Source of the DNA: Tychonema sp. LEGE 07203
Lineage (GTDB): Bacteria; Cyanobacteriota; Cyanobacteriia; Cyanobacteriales; Microcoleaceae
Assembly (NCBI RefSeq): GCF_015207285.1
Contig: NZ_JADEXD010000046.1
Coordinates: 1-41,214, forward strand
Direction: 5' to 3'
Length of the DNA: 41,214 bases
Below are positions 34,108-40,577 of this stretch, one piece after another. A program made the position numbers and the translations under genes. The notes under the pieces are model-generated. The model had not been told where the DNA came from. It saw nothing but the letters and a program-made list of their open reading frames with translations, and searched no databases. Within the stretch, counting starts at the first letter, position 1. Every line of letters begins with the position of its first letter.

Positions 34108-34500
34108 TTAAGGAATGAAAATCCGACCAACTCCTATATAGTTTTCGATGTAAAGTACAATCTCAATCAAGCGATCGACATATTGCTCCCGGTAGTCACG
34201 CTCAGCCACTCGATCGATGTTTCCAATAGTAACAACAGGTAGCGAAGTTGGTGAACTTTCTTCGCGAATAACTTGCTCTAACGAATCTGTTCCTTTCATA
34301 CTGCGATTTGCTGTCAGCAGAATCATCTGGTTGTCTTGAGCAAATCGCCAAACAATTCGATCGCTACTGTTAATTGGTAACTGAACTTCTTCAAAAATCA
34401 CGAAGCGAATCGATAGTAAATCAACCCAACCTCCGGCAGTTATGCTGCCAAAAAGCATGAGAGCTTGCCCCTCAATATTGTGGTAAATTATAAAAACCAT
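34108..34500 (-). CDS. DUF5615-like / PIN-like putative toxin partner of a DUF433 protein
   Basis: The 130-residue protein resembles a cyanobacterial family usually found next to DUF433 genes and sometimes misnamed ACP S-malonyltransferase: FIIYHNIEGQALMLFGSITA, WRFAQDNQMILLTANRSMKG, SLPVVTIGNIDR and a terminal IENYIGVGRIFIP. In relatives, as I recall them, the early motif reads DHN; here the Asp is Tyr (residue 6), which would remove a first PIN-type acidic residue. The ATG at 34500 follows the ancestral stop of the upstream gene (34506-34508) by five bases. Longer upstream starts lack support. Confidence 0.65.
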   Translation of the reverse strand: MVFIIYHNIEGQALMLFGSITAGGWVDLLSIRFVIFEEVQLPINSSDRIVWRFAQDNQMILLTANRSMKGTDSLEQVIREESSPTSLPVVTIGNIDRVAERDYREQYVDRLIEIVLYIENYIGVGRIFIP

Positions 34501-34595
34501 CAGCTTTATACAGCAAGTCTGGCTTTTCTTGCCTGAAGTTTTGTCCAAGCTGCCTGTCGATCGGGCTTTGGCGGCATTCCTGCAATCTGAGCGAG

Positions 34596-34874
34596 TCAAT
34601 CGCGATTGCGATCTTCCCAATACTGCCGGATTTCTTCTGCCTGTTGCAAAACAATTTGATACTCTGCTTCTACTTCAGTACGATTTGTTTCAATATAGGA
34701 TATCGCCGCGTTCAATTGTTCGTCGGTTATGTAAAACTGATGGCGGATTAGCTTGGGTGGATAGCCAGCGCAGATGTAATCCATGAGTTGATAAAGTGTA
34801 ATCCGCGTACCTGCGATCGTGAGTCCGCGCTCGGTGCGAATAATGGTTGATTTTCCGCTTGATACCGAAGTCAT
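34596..34874 (-). CDS. DUF433 family putative antitoxin, truncated by a premature stop
   Basis: The 92-residue protein is a DUF433 member: IRTERGLTIAGTRITLYQLM, DYICAGYPPKLIRHQFYITD and LNAAISYIETNRTEVEAEY. DUF433 proteins are often antitoxin-like partners of PIN-like proteins. After RNRD the frame meets TGA (34596-34598), but the same frame continues with LAQIAGMPPKPDRQAAWTKL and LQARKARLAV to a TAA at 34506-34508. Relatives have an Arg (CGA) where the TGA stands, so a C-to-T nonsense mutation appears to have removed the last 29 residues from an ancestral protein of about 122. Confidence 0.8.
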   Translation of the reverse strand: MTSVSSGKSTIIRTERGLTIAGTRITLYQLMDYICAGYPPKLIRHQFYITDEQLNAAISYIETNRTEVEAEYQIVLQQAEEIRQYWEDRNRD

Positions 34875-34963
34875 AGTTGTAACCTTTAAGCGATTATCTT
34901 CATTTTACCTTACTGTATCGACTCATAAATTCTCGCCCTCCCATTCAAATCCCTTGCACTCCA

Positions 34964-35329
34964 TCATACTTTCAAAGATTCTCGCTGCTGCTCCCTAGTA
35001 GGCACGACCTAAGCAGTATGAGGTCTAACATCAGGCGGTTGAAGCCCCAAAACAATTGATTTAGCCGGAATTCCCGCTGCGACTAACTCCTCAGCAATCA
35101 GGCGATCGATATTATTTGCTTGAATCCACACCTAACCGTCAATAATATCAATATGAATCACGCAATGGTGGATGCGCTGCTCGTTAAAGCAACCTATATT
35201 GATTAACATATAGCGGTCATTATTCGCGTCAAAAACTGTGGCTTTTTGCGTGCTGTAAAAAACGGGAATATCAGCGGATTCAGTCAGGAGTTAATTAACA
35301 ATATTTCTCTAATTGTTCAAGCTATTCAT
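34964..35329 (-). pseudogene. XisI-family (fdxN element excision controlling factor) pseudogene
   Basis: A minus-strand frame from about 35290 reads LLTESADIPVFYSTQKATVF, DANNDRYMLINIG, QRIHHCVIHIDIIDG, then TAG (35132-35134), then VWIQANNIDRLIAEELVAAG and IPAKSIVLGLQPPDVRPHTA, TAG (35009-35011), with the frame ending at 34964. The order FD..(R)DHYML..G, CVIHIDIIDGKVWIQ and EELVAAGIPAKSIVLG is the XisI pattern, so the first TAG likely replaces Lys and the second Tyr. The N-terminus (MxxLEQLEKYC-like, 35329-35300) is in a different frame, indicating a deletion. No xisH gene is visible next to it. Confidence 0.75.
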
Positions 35330-35550
35330 TATAATATTTTCTATGTTTTTGGTTTAGAAATAACAATATCTAGGCGGTTATTATCTAGCAATATGGCGCT
35401 GCTGATTTACGCTAGGAAAGGCTAAATATGCAAATCATAGAAACCAGTATCCACAAAGCGTCGGGATTTTCAACTTGTTTTTTTCATGCCCTGATTCAGC
35501 AACGCCTATATTTTTTGGTGCGCGGACATAAAGCTAATATTCCAGCTATT

Positions 35551-35644
35551 ATACCAATTTCATAAAGTAGCGCTAGACATTACCCCCCACGACTTCGGGG
35601 GGGGCTAAGACTTCATCTATACCATATCTTTAGAAAAATGGTAT
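35551..35644. repeat. MITE-like element bounded by ATACCA-type inverted ends
   Basis: ATACCAATTT (35551-35560) and AAAATGGTAT (35635-35644) are inverted copies with one mismatch. Inside is a GC-rich hairpin: CCCCCC and GGGGGG flanking ACGACTTC at about 35583-35604. The element ends exactly where the next one begins. ATACCA-ended repeats are, as I recall, common in cyanobacterial genomes. Confidence 0.6.
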
Positions 35645-35744
35645 TAAGCTGTCGGACAAATAAACATTGTCTGTTCATGGCGGGCGAGACACCACACAAT
35701 CCGGTATTTTTTTTTGAAATATAATTTAAATGCGCGACAGCTTA
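35645..35744. repeat. MITE-like element, copy 1 (TAAGCTGTCG ends)
   Basis: TAAGCTGTCG (35645-35654) and CGACAGCTTA (35735-35744) are perfect inverted repeats bounding 100 bp. The interior (CAAATAAACATTGT, then GGCGGGCGAGACACC, then an A/T-rich right half) closely matches bases 39075-39170, a second copy 3.4 kb away. Confidence 0.85.
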
Positions 35745-35796
35745 GTTGGTTCTTAATGTTGAGATTTTCCTTTAATAACATGAAGCATTAAAGAAA

Positions 35797-35967
35797 TTAA
35801 CTGGCTTTTAAATGCTCGTTTTTAGGTTCTGCCATTGCTTCAATTAAAGATTCTAAAGCTGCCCTTGCTTGCCTAGATTTTCCTTTTTTGAGAAGTGTCT
35901 GGACTGTGACAGCCGTTTGATAATCAGAACACACTGCTAACCAGTCCCAATCTTGTTTGGTCAGCAT
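35797..35967 (-). CDS. Small hypothetical protein, 56 residues
   Basis: A minus-strand frame from ATG at 35967 to TAA at 35797 encodes MLTKQDWDWLAVCSDYQTAV, then TVQTLLKKGKSRQARAALES, LIEAMAEPKNEHLKAS. It is preceded by AAAGGAT eight to fourteen bases upstream. The sequence is mostly helical with alternating hydrophobic and charged residues and uses codons like neighbouring genes, which favours a real gene. I recall small cyanobacterial proteins with a similar opening but cannot name a family. It stands alone in a region of decayed DNA, so it may be a surviving part of a lost locus. Confidence 0.55.
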   Translation of the reverse strand: MLTKQDWDWLAVCSDYQTAVTVQTLLKKGKSRQARAALESLIEAMAEPKNEHLKAS

Positions 35968-36170
35968 TGCCCTATCCTTTAAATTGCCTGTTTAGCTAAA
36001 TTTATCATAGCGATCGCCCCTCAACTCCCCCTGCCATGCCCCAACCCCGGACAATACTTAATAAAAACTTTACAAAACTTACCCGATCGCCCAACACGAG
36101 TTAGAGTTATCCTAGAAAATCCAGCAATCCTGCAAAGCCTCAACATTCCCGTCACTCATCCACTGGTTCG

Positions 36171-37334
36171 ATGACTCCAACCCAAAGCACCAAAACTACC
36201 ACCGCAACAGCAATTTATTCCTTGACAATTGCTCCCGCCTGTGTACTGCGCGGTCAAAACGCCCTAGCACAAGCCACAGAAGCCATCGCCCGTTTCGGAA
36301 ACCGCCCCCTCATCGTCGGCGGCAGCAACTCCCTCGCCGCCGCCCAACCCTACCTGCAACCAATCCTCGAAGGCAGGGCGAGCACGGGGGCATCGCCCCT
36401 ACAATCGGCATACACAGCCTACGGCATGGATTGCAGCGAAACCAGCCTCGAAACCCTCCGCGAGGAAGTCGCCACCCATCAAGCCGATTTCATCATCGGT
36501 GTCGGCGGCGGCAAAGCCTTGGATGCAGCCAAACTCCTAGCCCACCAGTGCAAAATTCCCATTGTCACCATCCCCACATCAGCAGCCACCTGCGCCGCGT
36601 GGACGGCCCTTTCTAACATTTATTCCGAACAAGGCGCATTTCAATACGATGTCGCGTTAGCCCGGTGTCCCGATTTGCTAATCCTCGACTACGGCTTAAT
36701 TCAAACAGCACCTCAAAGAACATTAATAGCAGGAATTGGAGATGCGATCGCCAAATGGTACGAAGCATCAGTCAGCAGCGGACACTCCGAACAAACAATG
36801 ATAATTTCCGCCGTCCAACAAGCTAGAATCCTGCGCGATATCCTGTTCCAAAAATCAGCCGCCGCCCTCAAAGAACCCGGTAGCGAAACCTGGCAAGAAG
36901 TAACAGACGCAGCCGTATTGCTAGCAGGAGTAATCGGCGGCATCGGCGGAGCCCAATGTCGCACCGTCGCCGCCCACGCCGTCCACAACGGCCTAACTCA
37001 TCTATTAGCAAGTCACGGCACATTGCACGGCGAAAAAGTTGCCTACGGTATTTTGGTACAACTGCGGTTAGAAGAAATGCTGCAAAACAATCAACTCGCT
37101 GCCACCGCCAGACAGCAATTGCTAAAATTTTACGCTGAGATTGGATTGCCCCAAACTTTAGACAATCTAGGACTCGGAGACGTTAGCCTCACACAATTGC
37201 AGCGCGCCGCCGACATAGCCTGCCAACCCAATTCCGACATCCACAGACTGCCGTTTAAAGTTGTTCCCGAACAATTAATGGCAGCAATGGTTTCTACCAC
37301 CGCACCTGTGGGAGAATCAAGAGTTAAGAATTAA
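36171..37334 (+). CDS. Iron-containing alcohol dehydrogenase family protein, glycerol-dehydrogenase-like
   Basis: The 387-residue protein is a group III metal-dependent alcohol dehydrogenase close to GldA. The NAD-binding glycine motif is GVGGGKALDAAK (about residues 107-118), followed by VTIPTSAATCAAWTALSNIY. Metal ligands are expected from Asp in AGIGDAIAKWYEA and the two histidines in AAHAVHNGLTHLLASHG and GTLHGEKVAYG. The first 12 residues are Thr-rich and may not be conserved. The substrate (glycerol or another polyol/aldehyde) cannot be fixed. It is followed on the same strand, after 244 bp, by an aminotransferase. Confidence 0.87.
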   Translation: MTPTQSTKTTTATAIYSLTIAPACVLRGQNALAQATEAIARFGNRPLIVGGSNSLAAAQPYLQPILEGRASTGASPLQSAYTAYGMDCSETSLETLREEVATHQADFIIGVGGGKALDAAKLLAHQCKIPIVTIPTSAATCAAWTALSNIYSEQGAFQYDVALARCPDLLILDYGLIQTAPQRTLIAGIGDAIAKWYEASVSSGHSEQTMIISAVQQARILRDILFQKSAAALKEPGSETWQEVTDAAVLLAGVIGGIGGAQCRTVAAHAVHNGLTHLLASHGTLHGEKVAYGILVQLRLEEMLQNNQLAATARQQLLKFYAEIGLPQTLDNLGLGDVSLTQLQRAADIACQPNSDIHRLPFKVVPEQLMAAMVSTTAPVGESRVKN

Positions 37335-37362
37335 AACATTTTGTAGTAAGGTTTGTAGTAAG

Positions 37363-37603
37363 GACTTTAGTCCTCTAAAGGCTGTGTTGGAAAAACTGAA
37401 GTCCTGACTGCGAACCAAGGACTGAAATCCTTACTACGAAAGACTAGAAACTAAAAACTCACAAAAAACAAATGACTTTGGATTGGATTACCCCTGACTA
37501 AAGTCCTCTAAAGGCTGTGTTGGAAGGACTGAAATCCTTACTACGAAAGACTAGAAACTAAAAACTGACAAAAAACAAATGACTTTGGATTGGATTACCC
37601 CTG
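37363..37603. repeat. Tandem duplication of the aminotransferase 5' region
   Basis: Copy A (37363-37495) and copy B (37496-37603) share AGTCCTCTAAAGGCTGTGTT, then GGACTGAAATCCTTACTACG, then AAGACTAGAAACTAAAAACT and finally the ATGACTTTGGATTGGATTAC start of the gene. Copy B lacks about 27 bp present in copy A. Copy A starts translation at 37472 but stops after nine codons (TAA 37499-37501); copy B leads into the full gene at 37579. Confidence 0.93.
37472..37501 (+). other. Nine-codon minigene MTLDWITPD created by the duplication
   Basis: The ATG at 37472 begins the same eight codons as the aminotransferase (MTLDWITP) and then meets GAC TAA at the duplication boundary. It has the same upstream context as the real start at 37579, so ribosomes may initiate on both. 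It could act as an upstream ORF or be inert. Confidence 0.7.
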
Positions 37604-38760
37604 CTGACAGGTTGCAAAAACTACCGCCCTACGTATTTGCCCGTCTCGACGAACTCAAAGCCCGCGCCCGCGAACAAGGACTAGATTTAATAGACTTAGG
37701 AATGGGAAACCCCGACGGTGCCACTCCGCAACCGGTAGTAGAAGCCGCCGTCGCAGCCATCCAAAATTCTGCAAATCACGGCTATCCACCCTTTGAAGGA
37801 ACTGCTAATTTCCGCCGCACAATTACCAAATGGTACAGCCGCCGCTACAATGTTGAACTCGATCCTGAAAGCGAAGCATTGCCTTTGTTGGGTTCTAAGG
37901 AAGGTTTAGCACATTTTGCGATCGCGTATATCAATCCCGGCGATTTAATCTTAGTACCGAGTCCTGCTTATCCCGTATTATTTCGCGGCCCGATTATTGC
38001 CGGTGCAAAAGTTCACAACATCACCCTCAAGCCAGAAAACGACTGGGTAATTGACTTAGGCGACATTCCCGACAGCGTAGCCGAACAAGCCAAAATACTC
38101 TATTTCAATTATCCCAGCAATCCGACGGGAGCAACAGCACCCCGCGAATTTTATAAAGATATTGTTGCTTTCGCGCACAAACATCAAATCTTGCTGGTTC
38201 ATGATTTGTGCTATGCGGAATTAGCCTTTGACGGCTATCAACCGACAAGTTTATTAGAAATTCCTGGCGGTAAAGAAATCGGTGTCGAATTTCACACCAT
38301 GTCCAAAACTTACAATATGGCCGGCTGGCGTGTCGGTTTTGTAGTAGGAAATAGCAAGATTATTCAAGGTTTGCGGACATTAAAAACTAACTTAGATTAC
38401 GGTATATTTTCCGCCTTGCAAACAGCGGCAGAAACAGCGCTGCAATTGCCGGACAGTTACTTGCACGAAGTCCAAAATCGTTACAGGACTCGCCGGGATT
38501 TCATGGTTGCAGGACTGGCAGAATTAGGGTGGAATATTCCCAAACCTCTGGCTGCAATGTATCTTTGGGTTCCCTGTACTCGCGGCATGAGTTCGACTGA
38601 TTTTGCTTTGAATGTTTTGCAGCAAACTGGTGTTGTGGTGACTCCTGGCAATGCTTTTGGCCCGGGCGGGGAAGGATATGTTAGAGTTAGTTTGATTGCA
38701 GATTGCGATCGGCTGGGAGAAGCTTTGCGGCGTTTGAAACAAGCAAATATTCGATATTAG
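37579..38760 (+). CDS. Class I/II PLP-dependent aminotransferase (aspartate/alanine or LL-DAP aminotransferase-like)
   Basis: The 393-residue protein is a fold-type I aminotransferase. Visible features are GMGNPDGATP (41-50), the substrate/phosphate region LLGSKEGLAHF (103-113), NYPSNPTGA (177-185), HDLCYAELAFDGY (208-220) with the PLP-ring aspartate, the Schiff-base Lys243 in MSKTYNMAGWRVGF and an active-site arginine near YVRVSLIADC. Cyanobacterial relatives are annotated as aspartate, alanine or LL-diaminopimelate aminotransferase; the presence of dapF 1.8 kb away hints at the latter but they are not adjacent or cotranscribed. ATG 37579 is the downstream of two duplicated starts. Confidence 0.88.
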   Translation: MTLDWITPADRLQKLPPYVFARLDELKARAREQGLDLIDLGMGNPDGATPQPVVEAAVAAIQNSANHGYPPFEGTANFRRTITKWYSRRYNVELDPESEALPLLGSKEGLAHFAIAYINPGDLILVPSPAYPVLFRGPIIAGAKVHNITLKPENDWVIDLGDIPDSVAEQAKILYFNYPSNPTGATAPREFYKDIVAFAHKHQILLVHDLCYAELAFDGYQPTSLLEIPGGKEIGVEFHTMSKTYNMAGWRVGFVVGNSKIIQGLRTLKTNLDYGIFSALQTAAETALQLPDSYLHEVQNRYRTRRDFMVAGLAELGWNIPKPLAAMYLWVPCTRGMSSTDFALNVLQQTGVVVTPGNAFGPGGEGYVRVSLIADCDRLGEALRRLKQANIRY

Positions 38761-39192
38761 TTATTGGACATGGGGCATAGGGCATGGGGAATTGGGTATT
38801 GAATTTAAAGTAAAATCTTGACGCAATTTACTAATTTATTAAATTCAACCTATCCTCATAACTTGCTGTTTCGGATATTTGGGGGAAATGTATGTTTGGC
38901 TGCGGGATAATGGGGGAAAAGGTAATTGGTAATTGGCGATCGATTCGGAATATATTACTCATTATATCGTTGACCGTTGCATCGTCAGGTGATTTAACCG
39001 GCGCTAGAACACAGAGAACACAGAGAGAAATGAATACAGGACGATGAAGAGAGGAATTGATATTACCCATTACCTAAGCTGTGGGGCAAATAAACATTGT
39101 ATATTCAGGGCGGGCCCGACACCCCACTCATTGTTCGATCGTTTTTTAACATACAATTGAAATGCCCCACGCCCTCGGCTAATTCCTAATAA
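38761..39192. other. 432-bp gap with the second MITE-like copy
   Basis: No gene is supported. The left part is AT-rich with GGCATGGGG/GGGCATAG repeats and an ACACAGAG tandem (near 39005-39025); the right part is the MITE-like copy at 39075-39170. A minus-strand 79-codon frame (38831-39070) translates repeats and was rejected. Confidence 0.5.
39075..39170. repeat. MITE-like element, copy 2 (TAAGCTGTGGGGCA end)
   Basis: Bases 39075-39170 align with 35645-35744 without large gaps: the left end TAAGCTGTGGGGCAAATAAA matches apart from three bases, and the centre GGCGGGCCCGACACC matches GGCGGGCGAGACACC. The inner inverted pair GTGGGGCA / TGCCCCAC (39081-39088 and 39163-39170) preserves pairing although both arms differ from copy 1, a compensatory change. 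The outer right end is disrupted by CCCTCGG. Confidence 0.8.
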
Positions 39193-40344
39193 CTACGCTT
39201 TTTTAATTTCCTGAATAACCCATTCAAAAGTTTCGATAACTTGCTTGAGGGCAGCTTCATCCTGCAAAGTAAACAAAGCCAAACTTGGAGACCTTCTTTC
39301 CCCAGGTTCCGTAGGTAAAGACAGACCGATCGAACTTAATTTGTTCCTTAATTCCAGCCATTTTTTTTCCTCGTTAAACGGCGGCTGCGAACCGTAATTA
39401 TGAGCTGAAATTTCCATTTTTCCAGCAATATTAACAGTAAACAACTGATAGGTTTTATTACTTTTTTGATGCAAGTTGGCGGCAAAGCCTCCGTAAGTAT
39501 CCCCCGTACCCCATTGAATTTCCACGAACGGTGCTTGACTTTTCACCCAAGCATAAATTGCTTTGGCGATTTGCGATTCTTCTGCGCCTCCTCTAGCCTT
39601 GATTTCCGCAAAAAATGACGGTTCATCCCAGCGCCTTCTTTCGCGCGTTGCGCTGGATTTTTTCTGCTGTGCTTCGGCTGTCTGGCCGATTACTCTGGGA
39701 ACTAAGGTTTTCAAACCGTCTTCACTTACATACTGCTTAATTTCCAGGGCAAAAACTTCCACCGGATCCATTTGTTCGTTGAGAAATTCGACAACTCGGC
39801 GCATTTCTGCGGAAATCTCGTCAGCGACAAAAACTAAGCGAATTTTACCTGCTTGCAAGTTAGTTTTAACCTTTTGCCAAAATAGGTCTTCATTAGCATC
39901 TGCGCCCAGAAACTCTTCAAAAATCTGTTCGGGATCGCGGCCCCGATCGCGACAATTAGCTTCAAACAGAGCAATAATTGAATCGACTGGCCAGTGAACT
40001 ACCGCATTAGCAGCATAGTCGATCGACTGACCCAAAACTTTTTGCCGCAGTTCGGCATTAGGAGTTCGCCTGACATCCACCAAAGTAGGAACTGCATTTT
40101 GGTCGAGAAACAAACGATCCAGCGACCACTGGACGGCGGTTTCCTCATCGGTAGGCACTGCTGCTTCCCGCGAAATTAACAGCCACTTCCGCGCCGTAGC
40201 CCGATCGATTTGGTCTCCCGCGATCAAATTCGGATAAGTTACTAGCAAGTCTTGTAACTGGTCTTCCGAGTCGTAGGGCTGTTCCATCATTTCTACCAGC
40301 CTGTCGTCATCCTGAATCAGATAAATACCTCCAGCCATGCACAT
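39193..40344 (-). CDS. Large hypothetical protein with PD-(D/E)XK-like N-terminal region
   Basis: The 383-residue protein is not firmly recognised. Residues 75-115 look like a NucS/RecB-type nuclease core: SLDRLFLDQNAVPTLVDVRR with acidic Asp81 and Asp90-x-Arg92 in place of the usual D/E-x-K, followed by ELRQKVLGQSIDYAANAV with the Q-x3-Y motif (Gln106, Tyr110). The middle (about 150-210, KIRLVFVADEISAEMRRVVE, EVFALEIKQYV) adds a second EIKQ element that could supply the missing lysine. The C-terminal 120 residues (EIQWGTGDTYGGFAANL) form a separate domain. It is a lone gene, possibly a restriction-like or DNA-repair protein. Confidence 0.65.
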   Translation of the reverse strand: MCMAGGIYLIQDDDRLVEMMEQPYDSEDQLQDLLVTYPNLIAGDQIDRATARKWLLISREAAVPTDEETAVQWSLDRLFLDQNAVPTLVDVRRTPNAELRQKVLGQSIDYAANAVVHWPVDSIIALFEANCRDRGRDPEQIFEEFLGADANEDLFWQKVKTNLQAGKIRLVFVADEISAEMRRVVEFLNEQMDPVEVFALEIKQYVSEDGLKTLVPRVIGQTAEAQQKKSSATRERRRWDEPSFFAEIKARGGAEESQIAKAIYAWVKSQAPFVEIQWGTGDTYGGFAANLHQKSNKTYQLFTVNIAGKMEISAHNYGSQPPFNEEKKWLELRNKLSSIGLSLPTEPGERRSPSLALFTLQDEAALKQVIETFEWVIQEIKKA

Positions 40345-40360
40345 TCACCTAGTAAATTTT

Positions 40361-40575
40361 AGATTTTAGATTTTAGATTTTAGTCATTAGTCAATAGTCA
40401 TTAGTCTGCAGCCAATGAGTTCTCAACAAGGAAGAAATTAGTCAGAATTCAAGAAAAATTTTGAATTATCCAATTTCAATTTTTTGTCAATTATACAAAA
40501 AACTGCCTTAAACCACCCATAGATGACTGATGACTGATGACTGATGACTGATGACTGATGACTGATGACTGATGA
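40361..40575. other. Spacer between dapF and the nuclease-like gene, repeat-rich
   Basis: Starts with TTTTAGA heptamers (about 40356-40382) and TCATTAG/TCAATAG units, then an AT-rich stretch (40440-40500) that should hold the promoter of the minus-strand nuclease-like gene, and ends in the GATGACT array. No gene seen. Confidence 0.6.
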
Positions 40576-40577
40576 CT
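40522..40577. repeat. GATGACT heptamer array, 8 perfect copies, running into the dapF stop
   Basis: Eight perfect GATGACT units fill 40522-40577. On the minus strand the last unit supplies part of the dapF stop codon (TAG at 40578-40576), so the array directly abuts the coding end. Confidence 0.97.

Larger units (their letters stand above)
35330..35796. other. 467-bp AT-rich gap with two abutting MITE-like elements
   Basis: No supported gene. A 45-codon plus-strand frame at 35428-35565 begins MQIIETS but resembles nothing with certainty. Two repeat elements (35551-35644 and 35645-35744) occupy the middle. Minus-strand frames are short and broken, consistent with decayed DNA. Confidence 0.5.

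Noticed and set aside
35428-35565. 45-codon plus-strand ORF starting MQIIETS
   Set aside because: The opening recalls HigB-type toxins, but the rest does not fit and it runs into a MITE-like element; support too weak to list as a gene.
38831-39070. 79-codon minus-strand ORF
   Set aside because: It translates repeat-rich spacer (ACACAGAG and AATTGGTAA units) and has no family resemblance.
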